From: Deltaproteobacteria bacterium
Lineage (GTDB): Bacteria > Bdellovibrionota_B > Oligoflexia > Oligoflexales > CAIYRB01
Assembly: GCA_016874735.1 (NCBI GenBank)
Contig: VGTI01000040.1
Span: forward strand, 1-34,970
DNA: 34,970 bases
Direction of reading: 5' to 3'
The position numbers and the translations under genes are program-made. Below are positions 13,032-20,889 of this stretch, one piece after another (the first letter of the stretch is position 1; each line of letters opens with the position of its first letter). The notes beneath the pieces were generated by a model that was not told where the DNA came from, did not search any database, and was given only the letters and a program-made list of their open reading frames with translations.

Positions 13032-14360
13032 ATGTCCCGCATTGTGTGTAAATTTGGTGGCACCAGTCTTGCCGATGCAGCGCAGTTCAAAAAAGTTCGC
13101 GCTATTATTGAGGCTGACAAGAGGCGTTCCGTTGTTGTGCCCTCGGCGCCTGGCAAGCGCACGCCGGCCGATGCTAAACTTACCGATCTCCTTTATCTGT
13201 GCCAACAGAGTGCCGAGGTGGCTACCGACTTTACCCCAAGCTTCGAGCGTGTGCGCGAGCGTTTCCTCGAAATTGAGCGGGACCTCGGAGTCAAAGCCAA
13301 CATGACCCAGCATCTAGAGGATCTGCGCGCTGCTCTCCTGCGTGGGGTTAGCAAGGACTTCGTGGCGTCGCGTGGTGAATACCTAAATGGTCTCATCATG
13401 GCAGCTTATCTCGATGCTGAATTTATAGAGCCGGCGGAATTTATTTTGATAAGTGCTAACGGTGGGGTGCAAGACGAAACCTACCGCTTACTTGGTGAGC
13501 GGCTGGCGCGCCAGGATCAGCGCTACGTTGTGCCGGGTTTTTACGGTCGCGACGCCAAGGGTGACATTAAGACCTTCTCTCGTGGTGGCTCCGATATCTC
13601 TGGAGCTATCGTGGCCCGTGCCATTAACGCCGCAGTTTACGAGAATTGGACGGATGTTTCCGGACTTTTGATGACCGATCCTCGGATCGTCGCCAATGCT
13701 AAGCCGATGGCCGAGGCCACTTACGCTGAAATTCGCGAGTTATCGTATATGGGCGCTACGGTGCTGCATGACGAGGCTATTGCCCCGGTAAGGCAGGTCG
13801 GCATTCCGATCTGTATCAAGAACACCAATGCTCCGACGCATCCAGGTACGACGATTGTCCGCAAGTTGAGCGAGGAGATCGAAAAATCCACTGAAATTGC
13901 GGGTATCGCTGGCAAGAAAAACTTCGCGATGATCAATATCGAGAAAAACCTCATGAATAAAGAGGTAGGCTTCGCGTGTCGGCTTCTTGGAATTCTCGAG
14001 CGTCACGGCGTCAGTGTGGAGCACTGTCCATCAGCAATCGATAGCATGAGCGTTATCATGGAGGCGCAGCAGATCGAGGGCAAGGTCGACTTTATTCTAG
14101 ACGAGATTCGCGGATCGCTCAAACCAGATCGCCTCGAGCTGGAAAAGCAAATCGCACTCATTGCCGTCGTCGGTGAAGGCATGGCCAAGACCGTTGGTAT
14201 AGCAGCTAAAGTATTCACGGCCCTTCGTGATGCCAAAGTTAATGTCAGACTAATCAATCAGGGTGCCAGCGAGCTGAATATCATCGTCGGTGTAGCTCCC
14301 GAGGATTACGAGAAATCTGTCAAGGCGCTTTATGACGCTTTTGTAAGCACGAGTTGTTGA
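13032..14360 (+). CDS. lysC: aspartate kinase (aspartokinase)
   Basis: This 442-residue enzyme phosphorylates aspartate, the first step towards lysine/diaminopimelate, threonine and methionine. The N-terminal kinase motif KFGGTSLADA (7-16) and the FSRGGSDISGA substrate/ATP site are clear. Two C-terminal ACT domains (about residues 305-440) are expected to bind feedback inhibitors; the second ends with NQGASELNIIVGV, the classic effector-site motif. Length fits monofunctional aspartokinases. AAAGG lies 7 nt before the ATG. It stands alone on the plus strand, divergent from the permease operon. Its last 31 bp overlap the convergent methyltransferase gene. Which amino acid inhibits it cannot be read from sequence. 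Confidence 0.95.
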   Translation: MSRIVCKFGGTSLADAAQFKKVRAIIEADKRRSVVVPSAPGKRTPADAKLTDLLYLCQQSAEVATDFTPSFERVRERFLEIERDLGVKANMTQHLEDLRAALLRGVSKDFVASRGEYLNGLIMAAYLDAEFIEPAEFILISANGGVQDETYRLLGERLARQDQRYVVPGFYGRDAKGDIKTFSRGGSDISGAIVARAINAAVYENWTDVSGLLMTDPRIVANAKPMAEATYAEIRELSYMGATVLHDEAIAPVRQVGIPICIKNTNAPTHPGTTIVRKLSEEIEKSTEIAGIAGKKNFAMINIEKNLMNKEVGFACRLLGILERHGVSVEHCPSAIDSMSVIMEAQQIEGKVDFILDEIRGSLKPDRLELEKQIALIAVVGEGMAKTVGIAAKVFTALRDAKVNVRLINQGASELNIIVGVAPEDYEKSVKALYDAFVSTSC

Positions 14361-14863
14361 ATGGCACGATTTTCGACTCGCAGTCGCACCCACATCATCC
14401 ATGCGTTCAGGGCGGAGAAGATGATAGCTGTGCGCCAAGAGCCAAAAATCAGCGGCAATGTGAACATCTCAGTAGCCACTACGACATAGTTAGGGTGTTT
14501 AAGGAACCGATAAGGTCCCTTGCTCACCCGCCCAGCTCCTGGCACGACAATGACCCGCGTGTTCCATTGTGAGCCCAGGGTATTGATGATCCACCACCGC
14601 ATCAGCTGGCAAGCGCCGGCGACCACTATCGCTGAGACTAGTACAACGCTGGGCAGGGAAGATCCATACATGAGATATTCTGCTACCATGGCGACCAAGA
14701 AACCTGTGTGCATGGCAACCATCCACTTATAATGCGCGGCGCCGTACTCAACACCGCCGCGCTCAAAACTCCATGCAGCGTTTCGATGCGAAACTTTGAG
14801 CTCGAGAATGCGCTCGGCCACCGTAATTCCAAATAGGACAAAAGCAACTAGCTCCAGCGACAT
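14330..14863 (-). CDS. ICMT-family membrane methyltransferase, BpsB/YpbQ type
   Basis: This 177-residue integral membrane protein has about four hydrophobic helices. Its C-terminal isoprenylcysteine carboxyl methyltransferase-like motifs are KGPYRFLKHPNY (115-126), Glu132 and RLRVENRA (160-167), which bind S-adenosylmethionine. It overlaps the end of the type III polyketide synthase gene by 16 nt. In Bacillus subtilis the same pair, BpsA and BpsB (YpbQ), makes alkylpyrones and then O-methylates them. By analogy this protein probably methylates a hydroxyl on the PKS product at the inner membrane. Tail-to-tail overlap with lysC is 31 bp. The family call is firm and the substrate is inferred from the neighbour. 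Confidence 0.83.
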   Translation of the reverse strand: MSLELVAFVLFGITVAERILELKVSHRNAAWSFERGGVEYGAAHYKWMVAMHTGFLVAMVAEYLMYGSSLPSVVLVSAIVVAGACQLMRWWIINTLGSQWNTRVIVVPGAGRVSKGPYRFLKHPNYVVVATEMFTLPLIFGSWRTAIIFSALNAWMMWVRLRVENRAIQQLVLTKAS

Positions 14864-15924
14864 AGGATGACCTCCGAGGAAAACCCGGGTCCCATGGCGA
14901 TCATGAACGCGTGATCCCCCGTGTCAACGGATGAGGTGTGGCGGCGCTCCAAGGTGGCCTCCAGGATGCCGAGTACGCTGGCGCTACTAAGATTGCCCAC
15001 CTTTGCGAGCATTTCTCGCGAAATGCTTAATGCTTGTTCGTTTAAGTCAAGTGCATCAGTGATAGCCTGAATGACTTTAGGCCCGCCCGGATGACTGATC
15101 CAAGTCCTGATGTCTGACGTTTGTAGCGATTGCGTTGCCAGAAAATTGCGGATATCACCGGCAAGATGCTCGTGGATAATTTGCGGCACGCCTGGATCGA
15201 GCAAAATCTTGAATCCATGGCCACCGATATTCCAGCCCATAATATGGCGCGTGTCTTCATAAAGTTTAGCGGATGAGGCCAGAGTTTCCATTTGGGAGTT
15301 TTTTGCCAATGGATGATCATCACCGACGCAGAGCACAGCTGCTGCACCGTCGCCAAACAAAGTTGACGATACAATATTTTCCGCACTGAAGTCATCGAGC
15401 TGAAGGGTGAGTGAGCAAAGTTCTACAGCAAGCAGTACAACCGCATGACTAGGCCATGCCTTCAAATAATCGTGTACTCGTGCTAACCCCGAAACACCTG
15501 CCATGCATCCCAGTCCAAACATCGGTATACGCTTAACGTCGTCACGCATCCCAAGAGATAGAGCTATCCTCGATTCAATGCTGGGTACAGCTAAACCAGT
15601 GATGGTTGTAAAGAATATGGCATCGATCGTCTTGGCGCTGGCATCAACCTCATTGAGGGCTCGAGTGACAGCATCGTTGCCGAGTTCGTGCGCGGATTTT
15701 ATGAAAATATGGTTGCGGTCAGTGAAACTACGCACGGTCGCATAGTTTTCAAGCGGCATGGCAAGATTACGTCCTTCGACACTAGTAGATTTAGCGAGCC
15801 GCTCGAGTAGAGCCTTTTCCCGGTCACCGAGGCCGCCTTTCCAGGCGCGGGCTAGTTCCGCGGTGATTTCTGATTGCGTGTATCGATGGAAAGGATAAGC
15901 AGTACCAATAGATACGATTTGCAT
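14848..15924 (-). CDS. type III polyketide synthase (chalcone/stilbene synthase superfamily)
   Basis: This 358-residue cytosolic enzyme condenses malonyl-CoA onto a starter acyl-CoA, in bacteria usually a fatty acyl chain, to give alkylpyrones or alkylresorcinols. The catalytic triad is complete: Cys140 in FGLGCMAGVSG, His278 in SHPGGPK and Asn311 in KVGNLSSAS. The C-terminal GPGFSSE loop is also present. Length fits the family. GGAGG lies 6 nt before ATG 15924. It is first in a two-gene operon with the ICMT-like methyltransferase, a known pairing for methylated alkylpyrones. The gene faces gloA across about 180 bp of divergent intergenic DNA. Chain length and product type cannot be deduced by eye. 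Confidence 0.93.
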   Translation of the reverse strand: MQIVSIGTAYPFHRYTQSEITAELARAWKGGLGDREKALLERLAKSTSVEGRNLAMPLENYATVRSFTDRNHIFIKSAHELGNDAVTRALNEVDASAKTIDAIFFTTITGLAVPSIESRIALSLGMRDDVKRIPMFGLGCMAGVSGLARVHDYLKAWPSHAVVLLAVELCSLTLQLDDFSAENIVSSTLFGDGAAAVLCVGDDHPLAKNSQMETLASSAKLYEDTRHIMGWNIGGHGFKILLDPGVPQIIHEHLAGDIRNFLATQSLQTSDIRTWISHPGGPKVIQAITDALDLNEQALSISREMLAKVGNLSSASVLGILEATLERRHTSSVDTGDHAFMIAMGPGFSSEVILCRWS

Positions 15925-16107
15925 ATCATGCCTCCAGTATTTATCGCATAGGTTATATTTGTACTTGTCGGTAGAAACGGTGATTTCTTGAGATATTAAT
16001 AGAGTCTACGGAGTTACTTTGTAGTTGCTTCCGGTGGCCGTAATTCATCTATCTGGGATTGATCCACATTCTCTCATTGCGTAAACTCCGCATCGGAGGT
16101 GAATGTC

Positions 16108-16527
16108 ATGCAATATCTACACGCGATGGTGAGAGTCCGTGACTTGAGCAAATCACTGGATTTTTACTGTAATCTACTCGGTCTTAAGGAAGTAAGGCGC
16201 AACGATTATCCCGAGGGTCGTTTCACTCTCATCTATCTGGCGACAGCTCCGGGAGAGCCAGAAGTCGAGCTGACCTACAACTACGATGTGCCTGATACCT
16301 ACGGCGATGCACGCAACTTCGGACATCTGGCTTTTGCCGTCGATGATATTTACGCGGCCTGCGCGCGCTTGCAAGCGGGCGGCGTGATTATTCGGAGGCC
16401 GCCTCGTGATGGACGCATGGCTTTTGTGAAGTCGCCTGACGATATCTCCATTGAACTACTGCAGCGGGGTAAGCCTTTGCCTCCTGTGGAACCATGGCAT
16501 TCGATGCCCAATGTCGGTACATGGTAG
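16108..16527 (+). CDS. gloA: glyoxalase I (lactoylglutathione lyase)
   Basis: This 139-residue metalloenzyme isomerises the hemithioacetal of methylglyoxal and glutathione to S-lactoylglutathione. The four expected metal ligands are present: His5 (YLHAMVRV), Glu54 (VELTYNYD), His73 (FGHLAFAV) and Glu116 (ISIELLQR). They match E. coli GloA His5, Glu56, His74 and Glu122. An upstream GTG at 16099 lies inside the Shine-Dalgarno GGAGGT (16095-16100), so ATG 16108 is the start. Loop lengths resemble the short Ni/Co-type bacterial enzymes. It diverges from the polyketide synthase, and no glyoxalase II is nearby. Confidence 0.93.
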   Translation: MQYLHAMVRVRDLSKSLDFYCNLLGLKEVRRNDYPEGRFTLIYLATAPGEPEVELTYNYDVPDTYGDARNFGHLAFAVDDIYAACARLQAGGVIIRRPPRDGRMAFVKSPDDISIELLQRGKPLPPVEPWHSMPNVGTW

Positions 16528-16540
16528 ACGGTTCACCGCA

Positions 16541-16574
16541 TGGCCCTGAACTACATTGTAGTCAATAAGGGCCA
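16541..16574 (+). terminator. hairpin after gloA, possible weak terminator
   Basis: TGGCCCT (16541-16547) pairs with AGGGCCA (16568-16574), with an inner CTACA/TGTAG helix (16551-16560). There is no U tract directly after, so it may be a processing or stabilising hairpin rather than an efficient terminator. Confidence 0.4.
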
Positions 16575-16649
16575 GTAACGATCTGTTATTTATTGCTCAC
16601 GCATCTGCGCCATAATACATCTAAACCACGTAAATAACGGAGGTTGGTG

Positions 16650-17354
16650 ATGATGAGAGCGCTTATAAAGTCAACGTTGTTTGGTTTAGTCCTGGCGGGC
16701 AAGGCCTCAGCCATGGCGCCGGCGGTATCTTGTAGTCCGGAACTCTGCCCATGGAATTTCACCACTGAGGTGAATACTGACCTGCCGCGCGAACAGCCTA
16801 ATTTGGTGCTACAGCGCTTCCCCTCTGATGGTATCGAGAACCACATGCCGGTTGGTCGTACTGACGAAAGCGGAATTCCTAGTACCGTCGAGGGTATCTG
16901 GTGGATGAATTTTAACCAACCAGGTGACATCCTAGTTACCTTTGGTACAGCCAGGTGGGATAGCGAGACGCGGACTGCTGAGGTGCCGGTGTATGGCGAG
17001 CGCACCTATAGTTTTCATGCAACGGAAACGGCAGCTAAGTCGTACGCGCCCCTTCTTAAGTCCCGATACACCTACTACGTCCAGTTCAACGAAGACTACA
17101 CTAAAGCCACAATCACTCCGTCACTTGTGGTGTTTGGACGTCAGGTCAGAGTGCCCAAGGCTGTGGCAAGGTTTACTATGGAGCTAAAGAGCGACGGTCA
17201 CTGGGTCAGGCAGACTTGGGTCTTAGGGCGCCGCCTCCCAGACTACGATTTACTGCGTGTAGTGGGGCCAGATTTAATTCGGGATGCCGCCTATGAAGAC
17301 TACCTGAAAGTGGCTGAAGAGGAATCATACCTAGCTGTACCAGCGGGAGAATAA
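16650..17354 (+). CDS. secreted protein of unknown function upstream of the catalase-like gene
   Basis: This protein of about 234 residues has a signal peptide (hydrophobic core LFGLVLAG, cleavage near KASA). The mature part is about 210 residues, rich in aromatic and beta-prone segments (EGIWWMNFNQPGD, TYYVQFNEDYTKATITPS), with two early cysteines in SCSPELC. I recognise no family. The frame opens at TTG 16644, but GGAGG at 16639-16643 is best placed for ATG 16650 or 16653. It ends 3 nt before the catalase-like gene, so the two are almost certainly one operon. It may be a periplasmic lipid- or product-binding partner, but that is only a guess from location. Confidence 0.72.
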   Translation: MMRALIKSTLFGLVLAGKASAMAPAVSCSPELCPWNFTTEVNTDLPREQPNLVLQRFPSDGIENHMPVGRTDESGIPSTVEGIWWMNFNQPGDILVTFGTARWDSETRTAEVPVYGERTYSFHATETAAKSYAPLLKSRYTYYVQFNEDYTKATITPSLVVFGRQVRVPKAVARFTMELKSDGHWVRQTWVLGRRLPDYDLLRVVGPDLIRDAAYEDYLKVAEEESYLAVPAGE

Positions 17355-17357
17355 CCA

Positions 17358-18545
17358 ATGAAAATTACCAGCAAATTAGTGAAAATCTTTGTGGCGGGTC
17401 TCAGTGTCTTTACTGCGGGTACCACTATAGCTACCCCGGATCTCACCTCTTGGGAGGAAGAAATTCCAGGAGAGGAGGAGAGCGCGCGCGATCTCGGCGA
17501 AAAATTAATCCGCGGCATGGAAAAAGACTATGTCAACAAGAGCAGGCGTGTCTTACGCGACGCTCATTCACGTGGTATCGGCTGTGTTGAGGCAACGTTT
17601 GAAGTCGATCGTGATCTACCAGTTCCTTACCGTGCGGGTGTATTTAAGGTTCCTGGCAAGAGTTACTCTGCTTTGATCCGATTTTCTAATTCGCTCGGTC
17701 CAGCGGGCGACAATGTCCGCGATGCGCGTGGCATGGCGATTAAGGTTATCGGTATACCCGGAGCTAAATTGCTGCAATCGCAGGAAGATGCGATGACCCA
17801 GGACTTTCTCCAGATCGATGCGCCGTTCTTCCCGGCGCGGGATGCTCTCGAATTTGCCGCGATCTTTGGTTTGAAAGAAAATCCAGCAAGCATTGCTGGC
17901 TTCTTGGCGGCTAAGCCGGTGCTGCGGGCGCGGGAGCTCAAAGCTCTCTTTGACCTGTCGTTCGGTAATCCTAATAACGGTAAGAGTCTCGCTGAACGCA
18001 CGTTTTTCAGTCAGACGGCCTACCTCCTGAAAGGACCGTCGATCAACATACCCATCAAATTTGCCTCGATTCCCTGTGGTCCGGTGACGCCAATGGCATT
18101 GGACGGGACTGGCGCTGAGTTGCGCAGCGATCTGGCCGCGCGTCTAGCGGATGGGGAAGTATGCTACCGCTTTGCGATTCAGGAATATAAGTCAGGTGTT
18201 GGATTTTCTGTAGAAGATGGCATGAACAAATGGGACGAAGCGAAATCACCGCTGCGTCAGGTCGCCACTATTCGGATACCGAAGCAGCAATTCCTTACCG
18301 ATGAGAAGCTACGCTACTGCGATAATCTCTCCTTCCAGCCGTGGCATGCACTGCCGGAGCACCGACCGCTCGGTAATATTAATCGCTCACGCAAGATCAT
18401 ATACGAGATGATTTCCAATTATCGTCACTTGATGAACCGCGAGGATGAGTCGCTCACTGAGCCGACCAGTCTCGACGCATGGCATGCACTTGAGTCAGAT
18501 GAGTATACGGATTGGCGAGATATCACCGTGCCAGCAGGTCGATAA
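17358..18545 (+). CDS. secreted catalase-related haem protein (y4iL-like family)
   Basis: This 395-residue protein has a signal peptide (about 1-26). It carries the reduced catalase core: distal His70 in RDAHSRGIG, Arg108 in IRFSNS, RDARGMAIKV (121-130), and proximal R-x3-Y as Arg345/Tyr349 after PWHALPEHRPLGN. This is the pattern of small catalase-like proteins. Family relatives act as peroxidases, allene oxide synthases or hydroperoxide lyases on fatty-acid hydroperoxides. The catalase motif GNNTP is replaced by QIDAP, placing Asp154 near the usual distal Asn. The gene abuts, tail to tail, the lipoxygenase/Tat-lipoprotein operon. A role in processing lipoxygenase products is an attractive inference. 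True catalase activity seems less likely but is not excluded. Confidence 0.85.
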   Translation: MKITSKLVKIFVAGLSVFTAGTTIATPDLTSWEEEIPGEEESARDLGEKLIRGMEKDYVNKSRRVLRDAHSRGIGCVEATFEVDRDLPVPYRAGVFKVPGKSYSALIRFSNSLGPAGDNVRDARGMAIKVIGIPGAKLLQSQEDAMTQDFLQIDAPFFPARDALEFAAIFGLKENPASIAGFLAAKPVLRARELKALFDLSFGNPNNGKSLAERTFFSQTAYLLKGPSINIPIKFASIPCGPVTPMALDGTGAELRSDLAARLADGEVCYRFAIQEYKSGVGFSVEDGMNKWDEAKSPLRQVATIRIPKQQFLTDEKLRYCDNLSFQPWHALPEHRPLGNINRSRKIIYEMISNYRHLMNREDESLTEPTSLDAWHALESDEYTDWRDITVPAGR

Positions 18546-18956
18546 TTAAGCGTCCTCAGTCTTTTCCTGGGTGGCTAGTCCAAGATGTTGATCCGCGCGC
18601 CGCACCCACATGCGGTAGTTGCTGAAGCGGATGAACTCTTGGATCACGTATCGCTCGGCTTCACCCTGTCCACGCGCTCCAACGAGGATACGCGCGGTTT
18701 CCTCCGGGCCTTCCGTAGTATAGGGGCCATAACGGAGATCCGCGATGAAGTTTTCGACGAGCTTTTGGTGCTCCTGACCAACGGCAAGATAATCGCCTAG
18801 AATCTGCACTATGTGGTCGTTATGGATCGCGGTCGTGTATGCGCATCCGGTCACCGATCTCAGGCTCGCCAATGTCGTCGCCGTCACACAGGTAGACGAG
18901 AGAAAATCGCGCCTATTTAACGTAGCGATTGGCTCATGGATAGTTAATTTTGGCAT
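18546..18956 (-). CDS. small Tat-exported lipoprotein encoded next to the lipoxygenase
   Basis: This 136-residue protein starts at ATG with AGGAG 6 nt upstream. A twin-arginine motif N-R-R-D-F-L-S (14-20) is followed by a mild hydrophobic region and a lipobox-like V-T-G-C at Cys38, so it is probably exported folded by Tat and then lipidated. The mature part is helical and charged, about 100 residues, with no family I recognise. It begins 18 nt after the lipoxygenase ends and is certainly in the same operon. Small Tat-signal partners often carry a signal-less enzyme across the membrane, which would suit the lipoxygenase. That is inference. Its stop codon abuts the catalase-like stop codon. Confidence 0.75.
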   Translation of the reverse strand: MPKLTIHEPIATLNRRDFLSSTCVTATTLASLRSVTGCAYTTAIHNDHIVQILGDYLAVGQEHQKLVENFIADLRYGPYTTEGPEETARILVGARGQGEAERYVIQEFIRFSNYRMWVRRADQHLGLATQEKTEDA

Positions 18957-18974
18957 AGGTGACTCCTGCGTTTT

Positions 18975-20735
18975 TTAGATGTTGATGCTCTTTGGAATGC
19001 GTGAGGGTCTTAGGTGGGGGTAAGTGAATACTCTAGACTTATCGCGCTCGCTAATGATCGCTTCGACTTCTTTGAGATTTCGCTCGAAATTGCTGATGGC
19101 TGCCTTAACGGCGTCGCTGTCTAAGTCAAAAGTCAGAGCATAATTACCAAGCTTGTTGAAGTAGATATCGCCAAGAAACTCAAGAGCCATCTGCGAAGTG
19201 CAGGCGACCTCTATGGGCGGGAGGAAATTTAAATAGTCCTCCTCTGTGTGCGAGTTGCCCGTGATCTCTGGGATAAAACCAGCGAGAGGTGCCGCTGGCA
19301 TGTAGGCCATGTCCGTCTTTTGTGGGAAGTTCACCGCAGCGTGCTGAGGACCCGCAGTAAAAATAATCATGGTGACGAGGTCTATGAGCTCAGCTTTAGA
19401 TGTAATGCCGGTGTTATTGAGGATAAAGTTTTTGATCGCACCACCATGATCCGAAGCAATCTCAGCCGCCCATTGTTGTAGCTCGGTGTCGCCCTTTACG
19501 TTGTCGTCGCTAGTGTAAAAACAAGAGATAAATTCCTGAACCCAAGCATTGATGGTATGCCATACGAGTAAAGCATCGTCACGATAAGGGTAGTAGGGTA
19601 GTGCCTTGGTGTCATCGAGGCCCCGACTTTTCAACCGCTGTGGTAGGTAGTTGGCACGGAAGTCGAAATTTAATCGCGCTGCAGCCGCGAGTTCCTTGAT
19701 GTCGTCGAGTTGGCTACCGGTCATAATATCGAACGGCTTATTCGGTTGCAGGAGCCATGCGAATGCTAGGTTATTGATCTGTAGCGTTCCTTCGCCATGG
19801 TGAAAAAAGAGCGCGTACAGAGGATGTCGATGACTCAATTGGCGATAGGTGGCAATGACAATAGGCTCGAGAATCAGATGGGTTTCGGCCAAGTGGGCGA
19901 CGGCCTCATGGTGATTGCCGTACGCTACCATGACCATGCCCTTAGCAATTTGCCAGGACCATCCGTCAGCTGGGGTATAGATGTCGCGCCCCTCGCTCTC
20001 CTGTCCCAGTTGTATAGCGAAAGGTTGCATAAGCCCACCTGACTTAGGCACGGCAAAGGCACAGATGGGCTTGTAGATGTATTTGGGGCAGTTGTAATGC
20101 CTGCCGTCGCGGAGCTTCGCAAGGGCTTTAAAATCAGCAAGGTAGATACGCCCTTCCCCAATAGCCTGGTTTAGATCATCATTGGCAAAGTCAGCGAGTT
20201 GGGCCAAATGCGACTGATTGATCGGGAAGTCTGTCTGGAGTTCATCTAGGCGCCTAAGCAGCAGCGGGTTGGCACCTGCGACAAAACCATTGGCAAAGGA
20301 CTCGTCGCTCATATAACGGTCAGCGATGGCCGGCACCTCATGGTTGGCAAAAACTTGACGGTAATCGTCGATATGCTTAGGTCGCCCCCCATCTAAGGCA
20401 AACCCTAGCGTCGGGATGAAGTATTCTGTCAATTTTGGCATGTCTTTACGAATCAGATAGTTGGCAAAGTCACGCGTGGTGAGCGAGGGGATGGAATTAC
20501 TGAAGCGCCAGCCAGTGTTGGCAATCACTTGCTCGATATTTGACCGAACTTTAAAGATCGCTCGAGCGATCACTCCGTCCCACGCGAGATCGATGACAGT
20601 GTCCAAGATTGACGGATCAGCATTGAGTGGAATACCGGCGAATTTTGTGTAGCGATATTTACTGCGCCACTGACCGAGGCGTCGGCGACGAAAATCCGAG
20701 TCGTCATACTGCGGAATCACATGGTCTAATTTCAC
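18975..20735 (-). CDS. lipoxygenase (fatty-acid dioxygenase)
   Basis: This protein of about 586 residues inserts O2 into polyunsaturated fatty acids to give hydroperoxides. Counting from GTG 20735, all five iron ligands are visible: His281 and His286 (H-L-A-E-T-H), His465 and Asn469 (G-P-Q-H-A-A-V-N) and the C-terminal Ile586. LEPIVIATYRQLSHRHPLY and the GTLQINNLA segment are also classic. The frame opens at ATG 20756, but AGGAGG lies 7 nt upstream of the GTG, which is therefore preferred. There is no PLAT domain and no signal peptide, unlike secreted Pseudomonas LoxA. Gene order is lipoxygenase, Tat lipoprotein, with a divergent TetR gene upstream. Lipoxygenases are rare in bacteria, and positional specificity cannot be told by eye. 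Confidence 0.94.
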   Translation of the reverse strand: MKLDHVIPQYDDSDFRRRRLGQWRSKYRYTKFAGIPLNADPSILDTVIDLAWDGVIARAIFKVRSNIEQVIANTGWRFSNSIPSLTTRDFANYLIRKDMPKLTEYFIPTLGFALDGGRPKHIDDYRQVFANHEVPAIADRYMSDESFANGFVAGANPLLLRRLDELQTDFPINQSHLAQLADFANDDLNQAIGEGRIYLADFKALAKLRDGRHYNCPKYIYKPICAFAVPKSGGLMQPFAIQLGQESEGRDIYTPADGWSWQIAKGMVMVAYGNHHEAVAHLAETHLILEPIVIATYRQLSHRHPLYALFFHHGEGTLQINNLAFAWLLQPNKPFDIMTGSQLDDIKELAAAARLNFDFRANYLPQRLKSRGLDDTKALPYYPYRDDALLVWHTINAWVQEFISCFYTSDDNVKGDTELQQWAAEIASDHGGAIKNFILNNTGITSKAELIDLVTMIIFTAGPQHAAVNFPQKTDMAYMPAAPLAGFIPEITGNSHTEEDYLNFLPPIEVACTSQMALEFLGDIYFNKLGNYALTFDLDSDAVKAAISNFERNLKEVEAIISERDKSRVFTYPHLRPSRIPKSINI

Positions 20736-20840
20736 GGTAAGGCCTCCTAGCTCCATCTTGAACCATTAACCGATAGGTAGATTTATTCGAGACTTTTGAC
20801 AAGAAAACGTGCAAGATAGGCATGATTTTGTACTCACAAA

Positions 20841-20864
20841 ATAAAATATAAATGTTTATTTTAT
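20841..20864. promoter_or_regulatory. AT-rich palindrome, candidate TetR operator
   Basis: ATAAAATA (20841-20848) and TATTTTAT (20857-20864) are perfect inverted repeats with an 8-bp spacer. They lie in the 150-bp gap between the divergent lipoxygenase and TetR genes, so binding there could control both. Low sequence complexity makes a chance palindrome possible. Confidence 0.45.
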
Positions 20865-20889
20865 AAGTGCACTCAGGAGGATGGTGGCG

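Noticed and set aside
17358-18545. Calling the haem protein a genuine catalase (katA-like)
   Set aside because: It is shorter than catalases, lacks GNNTP and the NADPH/C-terminal regions, and has the y4iL-like PWHALPEHRPLG motif instead.
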